Assembly: GCA_021158195.1 (NCBI GenBank)
Contig: JAGGVA010000021.1
Coordinates: 1 to 12,139 of the forward strand
Direction of reading: 5' to 3'
From: a bacterium
Lineage (GTDB): Bacteria; Patescibacteriota; Minisyncoccia; Minisyncoccales; PEYH01
Length of the DNA: 12,139 nt
Every line of letters begins with the position of its first letter. The first letter of the stretch is position 1. Position numbers and translations under genes: made by a program. Of this stretch, positions 6,144 through 11,775 are shown piece after piece. The notes beneath the pieces were generated by a model. The model saw only the letters and a program-made list of their open reading frames with translations. It was not told the origin of the DNA and did not search any database.

Positions 6144-7577
6144 TCAAGTGGATAAAGTAAGCCCTAAATTATATATATCTCCGGCTCCCATAACTACAAG
6201 AATTTCTCCTTTAAAATTCTTAATTATATAATTTTTTGCCTCCTGAAAATTTCTCACAAAAACGGCTTTGGGTGACTTTTTATTAATTTTTTGGACCAAA
6301 ATATCTGATGAAATTTTTTTCTTTAATGATTTTTTTTCTCTTCCCGCAACTTCATAAATTGGAAGGAGAATTATTTTTTCTACCTTAATCTCGCAAAGGG
6401 TTTTAATAAAATCTTTCCACAAATAAAAAGTTCTCTGATATTGATGAGGCTGAAAAACAAGCCAGATTTTTTTCTTTGGATATTTTTCTTTTATTGCCTC
6501 TATTGTTGCTCGAATTTCTGTAGGATGATGACCATAATCTGATATAAGTAAAACTTTTCTGTTGTTTAGTTTGATCTCCTTTTCTTCAAGCCGTCTCCAC
6601 GCCCCCTTATATTCCGAAAGGGCCTCAAAAATAATTTTGTCCGGAATTCCCAAAACTTTTGCACAAGTATAACTTGCCAAAGCGTTATAAAGATTGTGCC
6701 TCCCTGGAACCTTTAAAATCTTTTTGAGTCTTCTTGTCTCTCTTTGACTAATACTGAATTTTAGAATTTGGAATTTGGAATTTGGAATTTGGAATTTTTT
6801 TATATTTTCATCATCTCCATTAACAATCAAAATGCCGTTTTTGGGCAGACGAGAGACGAATTTTTTAAAAGCCTTAAGATAATTTTTAAAATTTTTATAA
6901 AAATCCAAATGGTCCGGCTCGATGTTGGTAATTACGATAACATTGGGTAAATAGTTTAAAAAAGACGCAAAATGCTCGTCTGCCTCAATTACCAAAATTT
7001 TGTCAGTGATCAGTGAGTAATGGGTAGTGGATAGTTTTGGTTTTCCACCCATTCTAAAATTAGAATCTCCAAACTCTTTCAGTTTTGTGCCCAAAATTAC
7101 CGTAGGGTTTAACCCGGCTTTTATTAGAATTAAAGCAATCATTGCGCATGTTGTGCTTTTACCATGAGTTCCACATACAGCAACTGTAAAGTATTGTTTG
7201 GTAAGTTCTCCCAACGCCTCCGGATAACTTAAACATTTCTTTTTTAGTTTTCTTGCTAATTTAAGCTCTGGATGGTCTTCTGGGACTGCTTTGGAATAGA
7301 TAATTAAATCTGAATTTTTTATAAAATTTTGAATTTTTAATTGCGCAAAGCAACGAGGTTGCCGCGCAACTTTTCGTTGTAATTTTGCATTTTGAATTTT
7401 GCATTTTGAATTTATTATAATTTTCGCCCCCTTTCTCTCCAGCATCTCTGTAATTTCAGAAGAAACTAAATCTGTACCAGAAACCTCTGCTTCTTGAGAT
7501 AAATAATACTGTGCCAATGCCGAAACTCCAATTCCTCCTATGCCTATAAAATGAATTTTTGTTTTTGTGTTGCTCAT
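6144..7577 (-). CDS. murC: UDP-N-acetylmuramate--L-alanine ligase, with in-frame inserts
   Basis: MurC adds L-alanine to UDP-MurNAc with ATP, the first peptide step of peptidoglycan synthesis in the cytoplasm. The N-terminal Rossmann domain has IHFIGIGGIGVSALA. The ATP loop is CGTHGKST (135-142), followed by VIEADEH (196-202) and NIEPDHLDFY. The C-terminal domain has PGRHNLYNALA, SDYGHHPTE (346-354) and FQPHQYQRT, all diagnostic. Three segments look foreign to the family: residues about 56-88, 180-191 and 260-275. They are encoded by low-complexity repeat DNA like the intergenic filler and keep the frame. They lie between conserved blocks, so the enzyme could still be active. The ATG directly abuts the thpR stop codon, implying coupled translation. 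Confidence 0.96.
   Translation of the reverse strand: MSNTKTKIHFIGIGGIGVSALAQYYLSQEAEVSGTDLVSSEITEMLERKGAKIIINSKCKIQNAKLQRKVARQPRCFAQLKIQNFIKNSDLIIYSKAVPEDHPELKLARKLKKKCLSYPEALGELTKQYFTVAVCGTHGKSTTCAMIALILIKAGLNPTVILGTKLKEFGDSNFRMGGKPKLSTTHYSLITDKILVIEADEHFASFLNYLPNVIVITNIEPDHLDFYKNFKNYLKAFKKFVSRLPKNGILIVNGDDENIKKFQIPNSKFQILKFSISQRETRRLKKILKVPGRHNLYNALASYTCAKVLGIPDKIIFEALSEYKGAWRRLEEKEIKLNNRKVLLISDYGHHPTEIRATIEAIKEKYPKKKIWLVFQPHQYQRTFYLWKDFIKTLCEIKVEKIILLPIYEVAGREKKSLKKKISSDILVQKINKKSPKAVFVRNFQEAKNYIIKNFKGEILVVMGAGDIYNLGLTLST
6753..6800. repeat. GAATTTG heptad tract inside murC
   Basis: Four tandem copies of GAATTTG/GAATTTT on the plus strand (reverse complement in the coding strand) encode the IPNSKFQILKF-type segment around residues 260-275 of MurC. 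The tract is the same 7-base family as the intergenic filler at 1305-1341 and 3513-3581. Confidence 0.75.
7005..7040. repeat. CAGTGATCAGTGAGTAATGG-type filler inside murC
   Basis: A stretch of loosely repeated GTGA/GTGG/GTAATGG units, unlike the surrounding codon pattern, encodes about 12 extra residues (KLSTTHYSLITD) just before the conserved VIEADE block of MurC. The frame is preserved. This is an insertion relative to my memory of the family; an alignment would be needed to confirm it. Confidence 0.5.
7314..7412. repeat. Palindromic element with GAATTTT-type flanks inside murC
   Basis: The core 7351-7379 is a stem-loop: CAACGA pairs with TCGTTG and, inside, GTTGC pairs with GCAAC around CGC. 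On both sides are ATTTTGAATTTT/ATTTTGCATTTT repeats. The whole block is translated as about residues 56-88 of MurC, including a basic RKVARQPRCFAQL segment. An in-frame palindromic insert recalls the protein-coding palindromic elements of Rickettsia, although no sequence relation is implied. Confidence 0.65.
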
Positions 7578-8159
7578 CTAAATATTGTCTTTGAGAGGAA
7601 TTGTCTCTAATATTTCATATTCTGCCCCGCTTCTTTTAAGAAAACTTTCCATTATTTCAAAAGATTCTACCTCAAAACTTAAATTAATATCTTCGCTAAT
7701 TTCAGGGCGATCTTCTAATCTCCTAAACTCCCACTGCTTGATTCTTGCCAAAGTAATATGAGGCCGATATGGCCTTGCTTCTTTTTGCTTACCTGCTTTA
7801 TATTTATAAGAATCTAGTTGAAAAATTGAATCTTCCAGATCTTTTTGAAGTTCTGCTAATTCTTGGTTTAATTTTCCTTCTACCCACACCATTCTTGGAG
7901 GTTTTTTGTTGGGTGGCCCATAACAGATTTTTTTCAATTCTATCAAAAACGGATTGTGTCTTTTTGCTACCTCTTGTGATATTTTTATTGTCTCACTTAA
8001 CTGATTATCGTCTAAATTCCCCAAAAATAATAAAGTAATATGCAAATTTTCCGGCTTTGTCCAACGACAGGGTAAATTCTGCCAATTTTTTTGATAATTC
8101 AAGAGACGCTTTTTTATCTCTGATGGTAGATTGATTGCTAAAAAAATTCTATGCAGCAT
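7578..8159 (-). CDS. thpR: RNA 2',3'-cyclic phosphodiesterase (LigT/ThpR family)
   Basis: A cytoplasmic 2H phosphoesterase that opens 2',3'-cyclic phosphates on RNA ends to give 2'-phosphate and can ligate tRNA halves in vitro. The 193-residue protein shows both catalytic HxTx motifs: His40-Ile-Thr-Leu (NLHITLLFLG) and His134-Ile-Thr-Leu (YRPHITLARI). The N-terminus MLHRIFLAINLP is the usual opening, with RVFxAxxLP-like spacing. It ends exactly where murC begins. The 91-base gap upstream to the helix-hairpin-helix gene has a T8 run but no hairpin I trust. The physiological substrate in this organism is unknown. Confidence 0.92.
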   Translation of the reverse strand: MLHRIFLAINLPSEIKKRLLNYQKNWQNLPCRWTKPENLHITLLFLGNLDDNQLSETIKISQEVAKRHNPFLIELKKICYGPPNKKPPRMVWVEGKLNQELAELQKDLEDSIFQLDSYKYKAGKQKEARPYRPHITLARIKQWEFRRLEDRPEISEDINLSFEVESFEIMESFLKRSGAEYEILETIPLKDNI

Positions 8160-8250
8160 AAACTTTTTTTTAATTTATCATATTCTGAAATTAAAAAAAA
8201 GCACACTCTGAGCGGGCCTACCTTAAAGGCACATAGCACTTCTTGAAGTT

Positions 8251-8928
8251 TTATCTCATCTCTCTCCATTCAATGTCTTTTTCATCACCGGCAAACTCTT
8301 TCCATTCTCCCTCTGGAGTAATAACATACCACTTTTTCCTTGTTTCAGACCAAACCATTGGATTGTTATCGTAATATGGCTTTTTTACAATTTCTTTGGG
8401 TTTTAGGCGATCTAATTCAAGCCATTTTTTAAATACTGTTTCAATAGCATAATCCAACCCTCTTGATTTTGCCCATTCAGCCACAATATCAATTGCCTTT
8501 TTGGCTTTTTCAACGCTTCCGGCAAGTTCTAATAATTCCTTGGCTGGTTTTGTGTAGCGAGAATAAACAATTTCTCGCTTTCTCGCACTTCTCTTGAGAC
8601 GATTCAAATCTATTCCTTTTGTTTCAAAATAATGAGTTACAATTTGACGGATAGCGGTTTTTTCCATCAACTCCTCAAAATATTTTATTTTTTTGGTCTT
8701 AATATACTCTTCAATTTTTTGAGCAATACTTTTCCCTATTCCGGGTATTTTCTCTAAACCCCTAATACCTTCATTTTTATAAATTGTACCCACATCTTTC
8801 TTTAAATTTTCTAATACCTGAGCCGCTCTTCTATAGGCCCTTGGTTTAAATTTTATCCCTTGAATTTCTAAGAGTTTTGCTGTTTCTAAAAAAATTTTTG
8901 CCAATTTTTTATTTCTTTTGCTGGCCAT
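8251..8928 (-). CDS. Helix-hairpin-helix protein with PolX-type N-terminus and W-rich C-terminus
   Basis: A 225-residue protein. I choose the ATG at 8928, not an upstream TTG at 8943, because GAGG lies at Shine-Dalgarno distance before it. Residues 1-90 match the helix-hairpin-helix domain at the start of PolX/DNA polymerase beta, with KFKPRAYRRAAQVLE and GLEKIPGIGKSIAQKI (57-72), which binds DNA non-specifically. The nucleotidyltransferase domain that should follow is absent. Instead, residues about 91-165 are a helical region (YTKPAKELLELAGS, WAKSRGLDYAIETVFKKW) that reminds me of phage replication-protein C-termini. Residues about 175-225 are aromatic-rich, with Trp183, 190, 199 and 211. 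Its start overlaps the end of AMMECR1 by 20 bases. A DNA-binding role is inferred; the exact function is unknown. Confidence 0.75.
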   Translation of the reverse strand: MASKRNKKLAKIFLETAKLLEIQGIKFKPRAYRRAAQVLENLKKDVGTIYKNEGIRGLEKIPGIGKSIAQKIEEYIKTKKIKYFEELMEKTAIRQIVTHYFETKGIDLNRLKRSARKREIVYSRYTKPAKELLELAGSVEKAKKAIDIVAEWAKSRGLDYAIETVFKKWLELDRLKPKEIVKKPYYDNNPMVWSETRKKWYVITPEGEWKEFAGDEKDIEWREMR

Positions 8929-9439
8929 ATTTTTCTGCCTCAAACTTAAAAATAATTATTTTTTCCTTTTCCAAATCTATACCCGCTTTCTGACAGGCAA
9001 TAATTATCTGCTCTTCTTTTGTCTTTATATCTTTAAGACCTGGCAAAAGTAGCCCAGATTTAAAAGGATAATCCAAAGATTTTACTAAAATTCCATATTT
9101 CTGAGGATTGAGTTCTTCGATACTTTTTACAGGTTGAGGAGGATGGAGAATATAAACTTCATAAGAGAGATAGGACAATTCTTCTTTTTTGAGAGGAGGA
9201 AATCTAGGATCTTGAGCAGCAGAAACAGCACTGGAAATAATCTCTTCTGCTATATTATCTTTGGTAGGAAGATAAGTTCCAACGCATCCTCTTAACTTTC
9301 CTCTATTATAAATACTTACAAATACTCCTGACTTTTTCTTTAATAAACTCTGGGGAATATCTTTTGGCGGTCTAACAATTCTGCCCTGTTTTACAAATTC
9401 CTCAACTGCTAATTTTGCCAATTTAAGATAATCGTTCAT
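8909..9439 (-). CDS. AMMECR1 domain protein (AmmeMemoRadiSam system A, C-terminal domain only)
   Basis: This 176-residue protein has the AMMECR1 fold. The signature LRGCVG is at 49-54, close to the conserved LRGCIG motif, followed by the usual AVSAAQDPRFPPL block and SYEVYIL. In many anaerobes the AMMECR1 domain is fused to an N-terminal LigB-like domain and encoded with Memo and a radical SAM enzyme; here it is a separate gene, and the LigB-like and radical SAM genes lie upstream beyond an RNA gene. The biochemical activity of the family is not established. It has its own promoter (9451-9480), whose -10 lies inside an inverted repeat, suggesting regulated expression. The leader is only about 5 bases. 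The HhH gene overlaps its end, so both are on one mRNA. Confidence 0.92.
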   Translation of the reverse strand: MNDYLKLAKLAVEEFVKQGRIVRPPKDIPQSLLKKKSGVFVSIYNRGKLRGCVGTYLPTKDNIAEEIISSAVSAAQDPRFPPLKKEELSYLSYEVYILHPPQPVKSIEELNPQKYGILVKSLDYPFKSGLLLPGLKDIKTKEEQIIIACQKAGIDLEKEKIIIFKFEAEKYGQQKK

Positions 9440-9460
9440 ATCCTATATTCAGTATAGGAT
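9440..9460. promoter_or_regulatory. Inverted repeat over the AMMECR1 -10 box, possible operator
   Basis: ATCCTATA and TATAGGAT are perfect 8-base arms around 5 bases, abutting the AMMECR1 ATG. The repeat covers the -10 box TATACT and the presumed start site, an ideal repressor position. In the mRNA only one arm would remain, so action at the DNA level is more likely than an RNA hairpin. Confidence 0.5.
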
Positions 9461-9480
9461 GTATTTCTCTTTCTGGTCAA
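9451..9480 (-). promoter_or_regulatory. AMMECR1 promoter
   Basis: TTGACC (9475-9480), 18-base spacer, TATACT (9451-9456). It lies directly behind the U-tract of the upstream RNA terminator, so AMMECR1 can be transcribed independently of the cluster before it. The predicted start near 9444 is about 5 bases before the ATG. Confidence 0.7.
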
Positions 9481-9482
9481 AT

Positions 9483-9520
9483 AAAAAAGCCCCAGCCGCG
9501 AGGGGTTTTCGGCCGGGGCT
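9483..9520 (-). terminator. Intrinsic terminator of the RNA gene
   Basis: On the minus strand AGCCCCGGCCG (9520-9510) pairs with CGGCTGGGGCT (9498-9488) over 11 bp around loop AAAACCCCTCG, followed by TTTTTT. The single non-Watson-Crick pair is G-U on the minus-strand RNA but would be A-C on the opposite RNA, supporting minus-strand transcription. Confidence 0.88.
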
Positions 9521-9682
9521 TAAAGTGAGGAGGTAGCACGTCTAGCATAAAGGGCTGATAAAGGAGCTTAGGGATGGGAGGGGGAGCCACTGAATGAAAG
9601 GCTATGGCTTAAGAAAACTATAGAAAGAGGGTGACTCCCCCTCTTTCCTTCCGGGCTCTCGCGCCCGAAAGGGCCTTTCGGT
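9483..9682 (-). ncRNA. Free-standing structured RNA of about 200 nt, unknown family
   Basis: No open frame fits here, yet GC content jumps well above the surroundings and the segment is bounded by a near-consensus promoter (9689-9717) and an intrinsic terminator (9483-9520). The predicted 5' end starts with hairpin CCGAAAG-GCC-CTTTCGG, then GGGC-GCGAGA-GCCC. Next, GAAAGAGGG/CCCTCTTTC (9639-9647 with 9623-9631) can form a local 9-bp hairpin, or part of it can instead pair over 13 bp with 9578-9590. C/U-rich segments include CTCCTTT (9560-9566) and ACCTCCTC (9527-9534), the latter like the 16S anti-Shine-Dalgarno end. I tested by eye for tmRNA, RNase P, SRP and 6S hallmarks and found none. It could be a regulatory RNA; because AMMECR1 follows with its own promoter, a simple riboswitch leader is less likely. 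Confidence 0.72.
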
Positions 9683-9688
9683 ATTTTT

Positions 9689-9717
9689 ATATTACTCAAC
9701 TCAATATTTTTTGTCAA
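9689..9717 (-). promoter_or_regulatory. Near-consensus sigma-70 promoter of the RNA gene
   Basis: TTGACA (9712-9717), exactly 17 bases, TAATAT (9689-9694): the best promoter match in the window. Start predicted at about 9682, one base before the first hairpin of the RNA. An inverted repeat (9724-9738) sits just upstream of the -35. Confidence 0.85.
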
Positions 9718-9723
9718 GTCTAT

Positions 9724-9738
9724 CGAGAACGTTTCTCG
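9724..9738. promoter_or_regulatory. CGAGAA-N3-TTCTCG inverted repeat upstream of RNA promoter
   Basis: The same half-sites and 3-base spacing as at 131-145. It is centred about 14 bases upstream of the RNA gene -35 box, an activator-like position. A further TTCTCA half-site is present near 9744. Confidence 0.5.
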
Positions 9739-9770
9739 CTAATTTCTCACTAATTTTAAAATTATCTGAA

Positions 9771-9812
9771 ACCGCTGTAATAAGATTGCCATGGCAATGT
9801 TATTACAGCGGT
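9771..9812. repeat. 42-bp near-perfect palindrome
   Basis: Outer arms ACCGCTGTAATAA and TTATTACAGCGGT pair fully, a single G-G mismatch follows, then ATTGCCA and TGGCAAT pair: 20 of 21 positions match, with no loop. It lies 50 bases after the LigB-like stop codon, with no good T-tract on either side. It may serve as a transcript-end stabiliser, a weak terminator, a binding site or a miniature mobile-element remnant. Confidence 0.75.
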
Positions 9813-9861
9813 ACTGTTGAGAACAAAACTAAAAGACTTTCGGTTTGCTTTAGGAAAGTTT

Positions 9862-10464
9862 CTATAGCAACCGGGCAACTAAATACCCTACCCCAAAAGG
9901 ACCTTCATACGATAAAATCTCTGGACGCCAATCAACATTATTTCCTTCCAAAATTCCTAAAGCAAAACAAAAAGAACGTAATCCGCATTCTGCTGCTTGG
10001 GGATACAATCTGTCAAGTTGAAAAATTTTTTCTAAATCTTTCTTCTTTAGGGCTTGAATAAGTTCTTTATCAAATTTGGGACCATCGGGATGAAAGCCAT
10101 AAGGTCCGTCTTCCCGTAGACAATGAGAAAGATCTCCAGAAGCAATTATGGCTATCTTTCCTGTTCCTATTTCGAAATTCTTTCCCTTCTCAAAATAGTC
10201 ACGGGGTTCACCTAAACCGATCAATATTTTCTCTATCTCGCCTTTAAAACTTCTGGCTAAAAAAAATAAAGGGACATCAAAACCCCAATCTGGATGAGGA
10301 GAAGAAATTATAATTTTGTCAGGAGAAATTTCTCTTATCTTCTCTCCTAAGTATTCCAGAGAATTTATTGTTTTGGAAACTTGCCTTCTCTCGCTTGCAG
10401 ATCCAACATTTGGAAGAATAATGGGCGGATGAGGTGATATAGCAGCAAAAATAATTTCTTTCAT
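9862..10464 (-). CDS. LigB-like (class III extradiol dioxygenase fold) protein of the AmmeMemoRadiSam cluster
   Basis: A 200-residue protein. The N-terminal SPHPPIILPNVG matches the LigB-type domain that is usually fused in front of AMMECR1 in AmmeMemoRadiSam system protein A. Candidate metal ligands are His12 (PHPP), His57 (SSPHPDW) and His114 (SGDLSHCL), with Glu159 nearby. The C-terminal GPFGVGYLVARLL is the usual end. Compared with the family as I know it (about 260-280 residues), some 60-70 residues between HPDWGFD and the following strand seem absent, including the expected DHG region. The ring-cleaving reaction is therefore uncertain. The ATG lies one base after the radical SAM stop, indicating coupled translation. 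It may alternatively be called Memo-like, since Memo shares this fold. Confidence 0.8.
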   Translation of the reverse strand: MKEIIFAAISPHPPIILPNVGSASERRQVSKTINSLEYLGEKIREISPDKIIISSPHPDWGFDVPLFFLARSFKGEIEKILIGLGEPRDYFEKGKNFEIGTGKIAIIASGDLSHCLREDGPYGFHPDGPKFDKELIQALKKKDLEKIFQLDRLYPQAAECGLRSFCFALGILEGNNVDWRPEILSYEGPFGVGYLVARLL

Positions 10465-10465
10465 A

Positions 10466-11482
10466 TTATTCTAAAATTAAATCAATTTTGGTTCCACATT
10501 TAGGACATTTGCCTTGTTTATCGTATCTTTTGATATTATAGCCAAATCTTTCTATAATCTTTGCTCCACACTTCGGGCAAAAAGTATCTTCTCCTTCAAG
10601 GCCGGGAATGTTGCCGGTATAAACATATTTTAAACCTTCTTTTAACCCTATCTCGCGAGCCAAAAGAAGAGTTTTCGGAGGTGTATCTGGCAAATTTTTC
10701 AACTTCCAGGAAAGAGCACCGGAAAATCGAGTAATATGCCAAGGAATTTCGGGTTTAAGTTCTTTTTTAATAAAATGAGCAATCTCTTTAAAAATTTCTT
10801 CTTTATCGTTAAGAGTAGGAATAACTAAAGTAGTAATTTCTAACCAAATTTTTTTAGAAACAATTCTTTTAAGGGTGTCTAATACTGGCTGTAATCTTGC
10901 GCCACAATACCGAATGTAAAATTCATCTTCAAAACTTTTCAGGTCTATATTTGCTGCATCTAAAAAAGGAGAGATTGTTTCAAAAAGTTCTTTTGACCAG
11001 AAGCCGTTTGAAACCCAAACATTTTTAATGCCTTTTTCTTTTGCCAACTTCATTGTTTCAAGAGCAAAGTCAGAAAAAACAGTGGGCTCGGTATAAGTAT
11101 AGGCAATTGATTTCAAGTTTTTTTGACAAGCAATATTTACAATTTCTTGAGGAGTAAATTCTTCTCCAAAAATCTCATCCATTTCTGATATCTGAGAAAT
11201 TTGCCAATTTTGACAAGAGGCACAGGAAAAATTACAACCAACTGAAGCAAGTGAAAGAATAGAACTTCCGGGAAGAAAATGAAAAAGTGGTTTTTTCTCA
11301 ATAGGATCTATGTCTAAAGCACAAATTTTGCCATAGTTTAAAGAAAAAATTTTGCCACCAATATTTTTCCGCGTTCCACAAATTCCTGTTTGGTTTTCCT
11401 GCAAAACACAATAATGGGCGCAATTTAAACATTGTGTTTCTTTCCCTTTAAGAGTTTTATATAATATTGCTTCTTTCTTCAT
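10466..11482 (-). CDS. AmmeMemoRadiSam-type radical SAM enzyme (PflA-like)
   Basis: A 338-residue enzyme predicted to cleave S-adenosylmethionine through a [4Fe-4S] cluster held by Cys83, Cys87 and Cys90 (CNFSCASC, the CxxxCxxC motif). The N-terminus has Cys18, Cys21, Cys25 and Cys35 (CLNCAHYC and TGICG), a metal-binding region typical of this subfamily, and the C-terminus has a zinc-ribbon pattern, Cys302/305 and Cys326/329 (two CPKCG). SYTYTEP-like AYTYTEP, NVWVSNGFW and AANIDLKSF are the PflA-like barrel motifs. The substrate is unknown. Clustering with AMMECR1 and a LigB-like gene matches the AmmeMemoRadiSam arrangement. The start codon lies 26 bases inside the end of a frameshifted small gene; an A-rich stretch rather than a clear Shine-Dalgarno sequence precedes it. 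Confidence 0.92.
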   Translation of the reverse strand: MKKEAILYKTLKGKETQCLNCAHYCVLQENQTGICGTRKNIGGKIFSLNYGKICALDIDPIEKKPLFHFLPGSSILSLASVGCNFSCASCQNWQISQISEMDEIFGEEFTPQEIVNIACQKNLKSIAYTYTEPTVFSDFALETMKLAKEKGIKNVWVSNGFWSKELFETISPFLDAANIDLKSFEDEFYIRYCGARLQPVLDTLKRIVSKKIWLEITTLVIPTLNDKEEIFKEIAHFIKKELKPEIPWHITRFSGALSWKLKNLPDTPPKTLLLAREIGLKEGLKYVYTGNIPGLEGEDTFCPKCGAKIIERFGYNIKRYDKQGKCPKCGTKIDLILE

Positions 11483-11775
11483 TCTTTTTTTCTTCTTTAG
11501 TTGCTAAGTAATTAAGGTAAGGAATGAAAAAGGCAAACTTATCAATTCCTCTCTTTAGAAAATATTCTATATCCTTTTCAATGCCTTTAACACTAATTCT
11601 TCTTTCTATGCCGGTTCTGCCAGGAGCAATCAATCTTTTGCTTTTGTTAAAATAAAAAATGCTGGCAATAAAATGCTGACGGTATAGAAAAGGTAGTTCT
11701 AAATCTAAAAGTATTTTAAGTGCTTTATCTTTTCTTAATGATAAATATTATTGGAAACTGTATTCTGTCTACCAT
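11457..11775 (-). pseudogene. Small gene with apparent +1 frameshift, unknown function
   Basis: An ATG at 11775 overlaps the HD-protein stop (TAATG), the classical coupling arrangement, and opens MVDRIQFPIIFIIKKR before TAA at 11725-11727. In the +1 frame, an open stretch without usable ATG or GTG runs to TAA at 11457-11459 and encodes KALKILLDLELPFLYRQ, then RLIAPGRTGIERRISVKG and DIEYFLKRGIDKFAFFIPY, which looks like real protein. Joined, they give about 105 residues; the total length, 319 bases, is one more than a multiple of three. The change occurs in the A-rich run AAGAAAAGATAAA. It could be a sequencing or assembly error, a decayed gene, or programmed +1 frameshifting at AGA-TAA. I do not recognise the family. 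Confidence 0.6.

Noticed and set aside
7769..8038. Hydrophobic open frame on the plus strand opposite thpR
   Set aside because: Hydrophobic shadow of a charged-residue-rich gene; thpR has both HxTx motifs on the other strand.
8181..8250. Possible terminator or promoter in the gap between the HhH gene and thpR
   Set aside because: There is a T8 run on the minus strand, but the preceding bases do not form a stable stem and no good -35/-10 pair is found.
9483..9682. Known RNA such as SRP RNA (because of CCGGAAGGAA), 6S, RNase P or tmRNA
   Set aside because: The GGAAGGAA is not in an SRP-type apical loop with its partner strand, the two ends do not pair as in 6S, and RNase P or tmRNA core motifs are absent.
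9483..9690. Transcription of the RNA gene from the plus strand, ending at the CCGAAAG hairpin and following T-run
   Set aside because: The minus strand has the far better promoter, and the two imperfect helix pairs are G-U only in the minus-strand RNA. The plus-strand option is less likely but not fully excluded.
9711..10061. Open frame of 116 codons on the plus strand
   Set aside because: Overlaps the LigB-like gene antisense, the 42-bp palindrome and the promoter region; the protein shows no motif.
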